Assembly (NCBI GenBank): GCA_013298455.1
Contig: JAAFHR010000243.1
Span: forward strand, 1 to 5,564
Direction: 5' to 3'
DNA: 5,564 nucleotides
Source: Betaproteobacteria bacterium
GTDB taxonomy: Bacteria > Pseudomonadota > Gammaproteobacteria > Burkholderiales > Casimicrobiaceae
The notes under the pieces were generated by a model, which saw only the letters and a program-made list of their open reading frames with translations, ran no database searches and was not told the DNA's origin. Shown here piece by piece: positions 1 to 5,564 of this stretch. Every line of letters starts with the position of its first letter. The stretch's first letter is position 1. A program made the position numbers and the translations under genes.

Positions 1-88
1 GAAAGCAGCCGGTGCAAATGCCCCGTGACGAATCTACTTCGCAGACTTTGATGCAGGGGGATTCGATGGGGGTTAGCGTGGGGGACAT
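1..88 (-). CDS. DUF1289 family small cysteine protein, N-terminal part (cut by window edge)
   Basis: Reading the minus strand from the ATG at 88-86 gives 29 codons that stay open to the window edge. After a short Ser/Thr/Pro-rich start, residues 10-28 show the DUF1289 signature: S-P-C12-I-K-V-C16, a D19 and G23, then C25-T-G-C28. The family is known as short (about 60-90 residues) proteobacterial proteins whose four cysteines are thought to bind a metal; its biochemical role is not established. No Shine-Dalgarno sequence precedes the ATG, but an extended -10-like sequence does. The gene lies downstream of the TatD-family gene on the same strand, with a palindromic repeat between them, so co-transcription is possible. 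The C-terminal part lies outside the window. The family call is fairly sure because the cysteine spacing is distinctive; the exact start is less sure. Confidence 0.8.
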   Translation of the reverse strand, partial: MSPTLTPIESPCIKVCEVDSSRGICTGCF

Positions 89-94
89 AAGTGG

Positions 95-103
95 ATTATC
101 GCA
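95..103 (-). promoter_or_regulatory. Candidate extended -10 promoter for the DUF1289 gene
   Basis: On the minus strand the sequence is TGC followed by GATAAT, an extended -10 form (TGn plus a 5 of 6 match to TATAAT). The hexamer ends 6 bases before the ATG at 88, so transcription would begin at or next to the start codon. No convincing -35 is seen 16-18 bases upstream, where the end of the repeat arm lies; the TGn motif could compensate. This is prediction from sequence only. Confidence 0.4.
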
Positions 104-111
104 ATGCTTGT

Positions 112-287
112 TTTTTGACGCTGATTTCGCTGATTTCGCAGATTCACGCTGATTATCTGGAGCAGATCAACCGACCTAGTTGGAGCGCGCTCAAACCGCA
201 CAACACTCGGTGCCACCAAGCGAGCCCTGTGCTGACCAATCTGTAATCTGTGTAAATCTGCGAAATCAGCGAAATCTGCGTCAAAAA
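112..287. repeat. Palindromic modular repeat, copy 1 (44-base inverted arms, 88-base loop)
   Basis: The left arm is 112-155 and the right arm, its imperfect reverse complement, is 244-287. Each arm read inward is TTTTTGACGC, two 9-base units of the form nGATnnCGC, one 10-base unit and nGATTA. The arms share a 22-base perfect inverted match, 123-144 with 255-276. The loop (156-243) resembles nothing in the second copy and holds a 10-base perfect palindrome at 183-192. The T-run is at the outer 5' end and the A-run at the outer 3' end, the reverse of an intrinsic terminator, so this is not a canonical terminator. No target-site duplication or transposase is seen. The right arm overlaps the last codon and stop of the TatD-family gene. 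It may be a dispersed extragenic repeat; its function is unknown. Confidence 0.9.
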
Positions 288-1069
288 GAACGCCCCGCTA
301 AGACTCGCCAGACATTGCTTGTTGTGGCAGCCGCGAAAGCCTTCGCACTAATCCCACGAACCTCCGCCAGCATCTCGCCAATCTGCGGCAAATACTCCGG
401 CGAGTTGCGAGCCTGCGAGCCCATCGTTCCCAAAAAACTCGGTGGGATGTCGGGCGCATCAGTTTCAACGACGATGTTTTCAAGCGGCACTTCACGCAGC
501 AAGCGCCGTATTTGCTGGGCTTGCGGGAAGGTCGCCGTCCCGCCAAAGCCCAAACAAAACCCGAGTTTCACGAACTCTTCCGCTTGCTGAAAACTGCCGT
601 TAAACGCATGCGCAAACCCGCCGCGCACTTTGATTTTTCGTAAGTGTTTCAAGAGCACATCCTGCGAACGACGCACATGCAACGACACCGGCAAATCAAA
701 ATCGCGAGCGATTTTTAGCTGCTCAACGTAGAACCATTCTTGTTCGCGCTGATTGAAATTGGGAATGAAAAAATCCAATCCAATTTCACCGATCAGATCG
801 GGCTTTTCTCGCTCGACCCACGTTCGAAGCGTTGCGATGTCATCGCGTTTCGAAACTCCGCTCGGCCCCGCCACCCACATCGGATGGATGCCGTAGCCGG
901 TGATCACACCGTGCACTTGTCGCGTCAGCTTGGCTTGTTCGAAATGATCCACATGCCCCGGCAAATTGATGATCGCCGACACGCCGTTGGCGCGTGAACG
1001 CATCACCACATCAGCGCGATAGGCGTCAAATTCTGGCGCGTCTAAATGGCAGTGCGAGTCGATCCACAT
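281..1069 (-). CDS. TatD family metal-dependent hydrolase (YjjV-like)
   Basis: This is a complete 262-residue protein, a usual length for TatD-family TIM-barrel hydrolases. Expected metal ligands are all visible: H6 and H8 in DSHCHLD, E95 in GEIGLD, H131 in the LPVSLHVRR stretch, H154 in GFAHAFNGS, and D204 in the VETDAP motif. A GIHP motif (H62) is also present. The stretch from LPVSLHVRR through GGTATFPQA to ETDAPDIPP resembles E. coli YjjV more closely than TatD itself. Family members are cytoplasmic; TatD has DNase/3'-5' exonuclease activity, while the physiological substrate of YjjV-type members is uncertain. The ATG at 1069 is chosen because the conserved WIDSHCHLD motif follows at once. 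There is no clear Shine-Dalgarno sequence. The gene diverges from ppc. Its final Phe codon and TGA stop lie within the right arm of the palindromic repeat, so the extreme C-terminus is set by the repeat. Confidence 0.95.
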   Translation of the reverse strand: MWIDSHCHLDAPEFDAYRADVVMRSRANGVSAIINLPGHVDHFEQAKLTRQVHGVITGYGIHPMWVAGPSGVSKRDDIATLRTWVEREKPDLIGEIGLDFFIPNFNQREQEWFYVEQLKIARDFDLPVSLHVRRSQDVLLKHLRKIKVRGGFAHAFNGSFQQAEEFVKLGFCLGFGGTATFPQAQQIRRLLREVPLENIVVETDAPDIPPSFLGTMGSQARNSPEYLPQIGEMLAEVRGISAKAFAAATTSNVWRVLAGRSF

Positions 1070-1076
1070 GGGCGCA

Positions 1077-1082
1077 ATGCTA
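1077..1082 (-). promoter_or_regulatory. Weak candidate -10 element for the TatD-family gene
   Basis: The minus strand reads TAGCAT (4 of 6 to TATAAT), ending 7 bases before the ATG at 1069. No good -35 is seen at 16-18 bases. It is listed because its placement matches the -10-like hexamers before three other genes here; on its own it would not be convincing. Confidence 0.2.
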
Positions 1083-1120
1083 TCGGTGAATGGCTCGACA
1101 AACGAAGTAGCTCCGCGTAG

Positions 1121-1149
1121 TTGGCAGTCGTTGTGCGTTGCAGCATAAT
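1121..1149 (+). promoter_or_regulatory. Candidate sigma-70-type promoter of ppc
   Basis: TTGGCA at 1121-1126 (5 of 6 to TTGACA) and CATAAT at 1144-1149 (5 of 6 to TATAAT) are separated by exactly 17 bases, the optimal spacing. The predicted transcription start, about 7 bases past the hexamer, falls on the A of the ATG at 1156. A transcript from this promoter would be leaderless, or nearly so. It lies in the short divergent region between the TatD-family gene and ppc. It also overlaps the 18 bases by which the ppc reading frame could be extended to a TTG at 1138, which argues against that upstream start. Confidence 0.5.
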
Positions 1150-1155
1150 CAGGCG

Positions 1156-3900
1156 ATGAACACGACCATCGCCCCGACCGCTGCCCCCGTTGACGATAAA
1201 GAAGCGCCGCTCAAAGCCGACACACGTTTACTTGGCAAATTGCTTGGCGACGTGATTCGGGCGCAGCGTGGTGAGCGCACGTTTGAATTGATCGAAACGA
1301 TTCGCCAAGAATCGGTGCGCTTTCATCGCGACGGCGCATCGCATCGGCCGCTCGATGCATTGATGGCAGATTTGAGTATCGAAGACGCGCTTGATGTGGT
1401 GCGCGGTTTCACCTACTTTTCGCATTTGGCGAACATCGCGGAGGACGTGCAGCAGAACCGTCGACGTCGATTTCACAAACGCTCAGGCTCCGCGCCGCAA
1501 TCGGGTTCGATTGCCAGCGCCTTCGCTGCGTTGAAAGATGCGCAGATCTCCGGGTCGGAGATTTGGCATTGCTTGTCGCGCGCTTTGATCAGCCCGACAC
1601 TCACCGCGCACCCTACGGAAATTAAGCGACAAAGCGTGCTCGATGCTGAGCGCGCTTTCGCAGCGACGCTCGCAGCAGACGACGATGATCGCGAAGCGAC
1701 GCTGCATCGCTTGACCTTGCAGCTCTGGCAAACCGCCATGCTCCGGCTAACGAAACTTCGGGTGCGTGATGAAGTCGACAACGCGCTCAATTACTTCCGC
1801 GTGAGCTTCCTTTCCGAAGTGCCGCGACTCGTGAAAAACACGCTCGTTGCGCTTGAGAAACATGATGGCACGGTGGCCGAATTGCCCGCGTTTTTCAAAG
1901 TGGGCATGTGGATCGGCGGCGATCGCGATGGCAATCCGTTTGTCAATGCCGACACGCTCGATTACGTGGTGAACACGCAGAGCGAATTGGCGCTGAGCCA
2001 TTACCTGAGCGAGCTGCACACGTTGGGCGCTGAGCTCGCGATGTCGTCTCGGGTGGTTAATGTGTCGGCGGCGCTCTCTGACCTAGCGGAGCGCAGCCAT
2101 GATGATTCACGCTTTCGCACAGATGAGCCGTATCGTCGCGCGATCACTGGCATGTACAGTCGCCTAGCCGCCACTTACCAGAGCTTCGTCGGGCGCGCCC
2201 CGTCGCGTGCGCCGCAGCATGCTGCCGCCGCGCCGTACGCCACACCCGATGAATTGGCTGATGATTTGGACACGATTGCCGAATCGCTTGCGTCGCACGG
2301 CGCAGCGGTGATCGCTGACGCGCGGGTGTCGCCGCTGAAGCGGGCGGTAGAGATTTTCGGGTTTCATCTTGCGCCGATTGATTTGCGCCAAAACTCTACG
2401 GTGTACGAATCGGTGGTTGCGGAGCTCCTCGCGGGTTGCAACTTGTGCGCGGATTACAAAGCGCTTTCTGAAAGCGAAAAAGTGTCGCTGCTGACCCACG
2501 AGCTCGGACATTCGCGACTGCTCGCGTCGCCGTATTTGAAGCTCTCCGAGCTCGCGCTATCGGAGCTTGCAGTGTTTCGCAAAGCCGCAGACGTGCACGC
2601 TCGCTACGGTGCAGCTGCGTTACCGCGCATGATTATCTCGATGGGCGAATCGGTGTCGGATTTGCTTGAAGTAGCGATTCTGTGCAAAGAAGTGGGTCTC
2701 GCGCGGGGTGGCGAAGCGCCGCATTTGGCGGTGGCGATAGTGCCGCTGTTTGAGACGATTGAAGACCTGCAAAACGCACCGAAGGTGATGGCGGCGGCGT
2801 TCGCGCATCCACTGTATCGGCGCTGGATTCGCGCTCAGGGCGACGCCCAAGAAATCATGCTCGGCTACAGCGATAGCAACAAAGACGGCGGCTATTTCAC
2901 AGCGAATTGGGCGCTTTACCGAGCACAACAAGCGCTCGTCAAAACATTCAGCGAGCACGACATCCGACTCTGTTTGTTTCATGGTCGTGGCGGTAGCGTC
3001 GGGCGCGGCGGCGGCCCAAGTTTCGAAGCGATTCGCGCGCAACCCGCGGGCGCGGTGAATGGTTTTTTGCGACTCACAGAGCAAGGCGAAATCATTTCCA
3101 GCAAGTATGGCGACCCGGAACTCGCGCAGCGAAATTTGGAAACGCTGCTCTCCGCCGTGCTCAAAAGTACGCTGCTTCCGACGATTAATGCCGACGCGAA
3201 AGAGATCGCTCGCTTCGAAGCGCTCGCTGAAAAACTCAGTGAAAACGCATTCAACGCATATCGCTCGCTCGTCTATGGTGATACTGGTTTCGTGCAGTAT
3301 TTCCGCGAGAGCACACCGATTAAGGAAATCGCCGAGCTCAATATTGGCTCACGCCCCGCGTCACGAAAAGCGAGCACAGCGATTGAAGATTTGCGCGCAA
3401 TTCCGTGGGTGTTTAGCTGGGCGCAGGCGCGTGTTGCGCTGCCGGGCTGGTTTGGTTTTGGCAGCGCATTTGCAAAGTTAATCGCAGACGATCCCGCAGC
3501 GCTCGGCGATCTTCAGCAAATGGCCAAGCGTTGGCCATTTTTCGCAACAGTGCTCTCAAACCTCGGCATGGTGCTTGCGAAAACTGACATGCAGATTGGC
3601 GCAGCGTATTCCACGCTCGTGACCGACAAAGTGATTCGCGAACGCATTTGGTCAGCCATTCACAACGAGTGGGAGCGCACTCGAGACGCCTACGAGCAAA
3701 TCGTTGGCGCAAAGCCGCTCGCCGACAATCCAACGCTCGCCCGCTCGATCCGAAATCGTTTCCCGTACCTCGATCCGCTCAACCACATGCAGATCGAATT
3801 GATCCGCCGCGTGCGCGACGGCGCTACCGAAGAGCGCACCAAGCGCGCGCTGCATTTGTCGATTAACGGGTTGGCGGCGGGGTTGAGAAATACGGGGTGA
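1156..3900 (+). CDS. ppc: Phosphoenolpyruvate carboxylase
   Basis: This 914-residue cytoplasmic enzyme carboxylates PEP with bicarbonate to give oxaloacetate and phosphate, refilling the TCA cycle; E. coli Ppc has 883 residues. Visible motifs are LTAHPTE with H152 (E. coli H138), GGDRDGNP at 254-261, DLRQNS with R411, PLFET with E533 (metal ligand, E506), GYSDSNKDGG with D573 and K576 (D543, K546), HGRGGSVGRGG with H609, R611 and R617 (H579, R581, R587), GSRPA with R733, and the C-terminal RNTG. Residues for aspartate feedback inhibition seem kept: R617, the LAKTD lysine K809, R868 and N912. The first 25 or so residues are an unconserved, Thr/Ala/Pro-rich tail. I chose the ATG at 1156; an in-frame TTG at 1138 would add six residues but overlaps the likely promoter. 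AGG lies too close to the ATG for a good Shine-Dalgarno site. It is monocistronic as far as seen, followed by repeat copy 2. Confidence 0.97.
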   Translation: MNTTIAPTAAPVDDKEAPLKADTRLLGKLLGDVIRAQRGERTFELIETIRQESVRFHRDGASHRPLDALMADLSIEDALDVVRGFTYFSHLANIAEDVQQNRRRRFHKRSGSAPQSGSIASAFAALKDAQISGSEIWHCLSRALISPTLTAHPTEIKRQSVLDAERAFAATLAADDDDREATLHRLTLQLWQTAMLRLTKLRVRDEVDNALNYFRVSFLSEVPRLVKNTLVALEKHDGTVAELPAFFKVGMWIGGDRDGNPFVNADTLDYVVNTQSELALSHYLSELHTLGAELAMSSRVVNVSAALSDLAERSHDDSRFRTDEPYRRAITGMYSRLAATYQSFVGRAPSRAPQHAAAAPYATPDELADDLDTIAESLASHGAAVIADARVSPLKRAVEIFGFHLAPIDLRQNSTVYESVVAELLAGCNLCADYKALSESEKVSLLTHELGHSRLLASPYLKLSELALSELAVFRKAADVHARYGAAALPRMIISMGESVSDLLEVAILCKEVGLARGGEAPHLAVAIVPLFETIEDLQNAPKVMAAAFAHPLYRRWIRAQGDAQEIMLGYSDSNKDGGYFTANWALYRAQQALVKTFSEHDIRLCLFHGRGGSVGRGGGPSFEAIRAQPAGAVNGFLRLTEQGEIISSKYGDPELAQRNLETLLSAVLKSTLLPTINADAKEIARFEALAEKLSENAFNAYRSLVYGDTGFVQYFRESTPIKEIAELNIGSRPASRKASTAIEDLRAIPWVFSWAQARVALPGWFGFGSAFAKLIADDPAALGDLQQMAKRWPFFATVLSNLGMVLAKTDMQIGAAYSTLVTDKVIRERIWSAIHNEWERTRDAYEQIVGAKPLADNPTLARSIRNRFPYLDPLNHMQIELIRRVRDGATEERTKRALHLSINGLAAGLRNTG

Positions 3901-3943
3901 CACGCCTCAATTGCGTGGGCTTGTGGCTTTGAAACGCTTCGGT

Positions 3944-4070
3944 TTTTTGACGCAGATTACGCTGATGACGCGGATTTACACAGATTATTTTCTGATTCGC
4001 GAACGCCCTTCGAACTGGAGAGCCATTAATCTGGGGCAATCTGCGAAATCCGCGTCATCAGCGTCAAAAA
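3944..4070. repeat. Palindromic modular repeat, copy 2 (44-base inverted arms, 39-base loop)
   Basis: The left arm is 3944-3987 and the right arm 4027-4070, with the same modular order as copy 1: TTTTTGACGC, two nGATnnCGC units, a 10-base unit and nGATTA. In-register pairing of the arms is interrupted by mismatches in the unit spacers. Shifting by one 9-base unit gives a 19-base perfect inverted match, 3959-3977 with 4046-4064. The loop differs in length and sequence from copy 1. The element fills most of the 229-base gap between ppc and the PhyH-like gene; the only other open frame there, 69 codons from 3911, merely translates the repeat. Outer T-run and A-run polarity is wrong for an intrinsic terminator. 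The element may still affect transcript ends or stability as a hairpin. Confidence 0.9.
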
Positions 4071-4117
4071 TTGAAGCTGCACTGAAAATTCAATTTCGAA
4101 AAGCAAAGCCGCGTCGC

Positions 4118-4123
4118 TAACAT
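4118..4123 (+). promoter_or_regulatory. Weak candidate -10 element for the PhyH-like gene
   Basis: TAACAT (4 of 6 to TATAAT) ends 6 bases before the ATG at 4130, the same placement as before ppc and the DUF1289 gene. TTCGAA at 4095-4100 sits 17 bases upstream but matches only 3 of 6 of TTGACA. It could drive the PhyH and glycosyltransferase pair independently of ppc. Confidence is low. Confidence 0.25.
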
Positions 4124-4129
4124 CACGGC

Positions 4130-4942
4130 ATGCTCGCGCAGCCCCAAACCACCCTTTCTGATTCGCAAATCACCGCGTTCCAAAATGACGGCGCGATCGT
4201 CATTCGTGGCGCTCTCGATACTGCCGAACTGGAGACGTTGCGCTCAGGCATCGAGCGAAATCTTCGCGAGCCGGGTCAATTGGTGGCCGTTGCGAGCCGC
4301 GCTGATGACCCCGGTCAGTTCATCGAAGACTTTTGCAACTGGCAGCGCATTTCCGAATACGAAACGATCCTGAAACATTCGGCGCTGCCGCGTTTGGCTG
4401 CGCAACTCATGCGAAGCCAAACGGCGCGGATTTATCACGACCACTTGCTCGTAAAAACAGCGGGCACCAAGCAAGCCACGCCGTGGCACCAAGATCAGCC
4501 GTACTACAACGTATCAGGCGAACAAAACGTGAGTTTTTGGATTCCTGTTGATCCGATTCCGCGTGAATCGACCCTTGAGTTTCTCGCGGGTTCGCACCGA
4601 ATGGGTTGGTTGATGCCTCGAACGTTTATGACCCAGCAAGCCAAGTGGTTTCCCGAAGGTAGTTTGAGTGACATTCCCGAGATGACTTTGCCGGAGTTTC
4701 GTGAGCGCATTGTGGGTTGGGCGCTAGCGCCCGGTGACTGTGTAGCGTTTCACATGTTGACGTTACACGCGGCGAGCGGATCGACATCGCAGCGTCGCGT
4801 GTTTAGCGCGCGATACTTGGGCGATGATGCTCGACACGCACCTCGAGCTTGGCGAACCTCGCCTGAGTTTCCGGGGCTTCGTGAGCGATTGAGCGAGGGC
4901 GCGGTGATGAATGACCCCTTGTTTCCCTTGGTTTGGCCTTAA
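4130..4942 (+). CDS. Phytanoyl-CoA dioxygenase (PhyH) family Fe(II)/2-oxoglutarate oxygenase
   Basis: This 270-residue protein is a normal length for bacterial PhyH-like oxygenases. The double-stranded beta-helix iron site is visible: H120-Q-D122 in the TPWHQDQPYY stretch, and a distal H213 in TLHAASG. A following arginine (R222/R223, in SQRRVFSARY) is the usual 2-oxoglutarate anchor, and K109 in HLLVKT fits the family. The helical N-terminus with QNDGAIVIRG (about 18-27) is also typical, and FLAGSHRMG (151-159) is the family's GSH segment. No signal peptide or membrane segment is seen, so it is probably a soluble cytoplasmic hydroxylase of a small molecule. The substrate cannot be told from sequence; family members act on lipids, amino acids, antibiotics and phosphonates. 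The ATG at 4130 fits the family N-terminus but has no Shine-Dalgarno sequence. A glycosyltransferase begins 16 bases after the stop, indicating an operon. Confidence 0.9.
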   Translation: MLAQPQTTLSDSQITAFQNDGAIVIRGALDTAELETLRSGIERNLREPGQLVAVASRADDPGQFIEDFCNWQRISEYETILKHSALPRLAAQLMRSQTARIYHDHLLVKTAGTKQATPWHQDQPYYNVSGEQNVSFWIPVDPIPRESTLEFLAGSHRMGWLMPRTFMTQQAKWFPEGSLSDIPEMTLPEFRERIVGWALAPGDCVAFHMLTLHAASGSTSQRRVFSARYLGDDARHAPRAWRTSPEFPGLRERLSEGAVMNDPLFPLVWP

Positions 4943-4958
4943 GCAGTTTGCGTTTCGA

Positions 4959-5564
4959 ATGACCAAAGTTCAGATTCTCATCCCGGTTTACAACGGCTTG
5001 CAAAGTGCGCTGAACTGCCTTGAAAGTGTTCGCGAATTTGCGCCGAGCAATAAAACGTCGGCTCGGGTTTTGGTGATTGATGACGCGTCGCCCGACGCAG
5101 CCGTGAGCGAGTCGCTGCGTGAATTTGTGATGCAACACGGCGCATCGAGCTCGATAAGTTTCGAGCTGCGGACCAACGCCGCCAATCGTGGCTTTACTTG
5201 GAATGTGAACCAAGCGATGGCCGGACTCCGAGCTGACGAGAGCTTGTTGCTACTCAATTCCGATACGGTCGTCGGCGACGGGTGGCTCGATGAGATGGTT
5301 CGCACCACTCAGAGCGACTCCAAGATCGGCACTGTCACGCCTTTTTCAAACAACGCAACGATTTGCTCGTTTCCAGATTTTCAAAACGCATGGCCGCTGC
5401 CCAGCAACGACGAGCGGCGCACCATCATTTCGGCAATGCGCGCTGAGCGAGCCGACGCGATCGACATTCCAACCGGCGTTGGCTTTTGTATGCTGATGAC
5501 ACGCGCTTGTATCGACAGTGTTGGACGCTTGGACATCGACAATTTCCCGCGTGGCTACGGCGAA
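4959..5564 (+). CDS. Family 2 glycosyltransferase (GT-A fold), N-terminal part cut by window edge
   Basis: The frame from the ATG at 4959 stays open for 202 codons to the window edge. It starts directly in the GT2 fold: QILIPVYNG (5-13), then VIDDASPD (39-46) with the nucleotide-binding Asp pair D41/D42. NRGFTWNVNQAM (76-87) and LLLLNSDTVV (96-105) follow, where N-S-D102 takes the place of the DxD metal site. TGVGFCMLMTR (172-182) and the final RGYGE, the start of the usual acceptor/catalytic motif, complete the match. It transfers a sugar from a nucleotide-sugar donor; donor and acceptor are not predictable. Members of this shape are common in O-antigen, capsule and other surface-glycan clusters. 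It lies 16 bases after the PhyH-like gene with no promoter between them, so co-transcription is likely. The start is not preceded by a clear Shine-Dalgarno sequence. It may be one domain of a larger multi-domain protein continuing to the right. Confidence 0.9.
   Translation, partial: MTKVQILIPVYNGLQSALNCLESVREFAPSNKTSARVLVIDDASPDAAVSESLREFVMQHGASSSISFELRTNAANRGFTWNVNQAMAGLRADESLLLLNSDTVVGDGWLDEMVRTTQSDSKIGTVTPFSNNATICSFPDFQNAWPLPSNDERRTIISAMRAERADAIDIPTGVGFCMLMTRACIDSVGRLDIDNFPRGYGE

Noticed and set aside
112..287. Copy 1 as a bidirectional intrinsic terminator
   Set aside because: An intrinsic terminator needs a T-run after the stem on the transcribed strand; here T-runs precede and A-runs follow the stem on both strands.
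180..590. Open frame of 136 codons on the plus strand over the repeat and the end of the TatD-family gene
   Set aside because: It is antisense to a well-supported gene, begins in the repeat loop, and its product resembles no family I recognise.
2620..3084. 154-codon minus-strand open frame inside ppc, along with several other antisense frames over ppc
   Set aside because: These lie opposite the most conserved catalytic part of ppc and are explained by its codon use; no domain is recognisable.
3901..3948. Possible ppc terminator: a 5-base-pair stem (3901-3905 with 3913-3917), then a small cTTCGg-capped stem before the T-run at 3943-3948
   Set aside because: The first stem is short and has no following T-run. 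The second uses the T-run as part of its own stem, includes a mismatch and wobble pairs, and overlaps the repeat's conserved end.
112..4070. The repeats as a CRISPR array, MITE or transposon ends
   Set aside because: There are only two copies nearly 4 kb apart with no regular spacers, no target-site duplications beside either copy and no transposase or cas gene in the window.
3911..4120. 69-codon plus-strand open frame between ppc and the PhyH-like gene
   Set aside because: It is mostly translation of the palindromic repeat, with no recognisable domain.

Overview
This window looks like ordinary chromosomal housekeeping sequence from a proteobacterium. It probably comes from the Betaproteobacteria, judging by the proteobacterial DUF1289 start, a YjjV-like TatD protein and a Burkholderiales-like TAHPTE region in the PEP carboxylase. 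That placement rests on recalled family resemblance, not on a search. Base composition by eye is moderately GC-rich.

Layout: at the left edge, on the minus strand, is the start of a DUF1289 small cysteine protein (1-88), cut by the window. Next comes a palindromic repeat element (112-287), then a complete TatD-family hydrolase on the minus strand (281-1069) whose stop codon lies inside the repeat. A short divergent intergenic region separates it from a complete phosphoenolpyruvate carboxylase gene, ppc, on the plus strand (1156-3900). A second copy of the repeat (3944-4070) follows. After it, on the plus strand, are a complete phytanoyl-CoA dioxygenase-like (PhyH) oxygenase (4130-4942) and, 16 bases on, a family 2 glycosyltransferase (4959 to the right edge, incomplete).

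How the genes relate: tatD and the DUF1289 gene run in the same direction and may be co-transcribed through the repeat. ppc stands alone and supplies oxaloacetate to the TCA cycle. PhyH and the glycosyltransferase form a tight pair that probably opens a glycan or surface-polymer operon extending beyond the window; their substrates are unknown.

The two most interesting signals are not protein-coding. First, the two repeats share a 44-base arm built from 9-10 base GAT-containing units, arranged as inverted arms around unrelated loops. Second, four gene starts lack a Shine-Dalgarno sequence and instead have a -10-like hexamer ending 6 or 7 bases before the ATG, which suggests leaderless transcription. 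I found no mobile element with a transposase, no CRISPR array, no RNA gene and no defence system.
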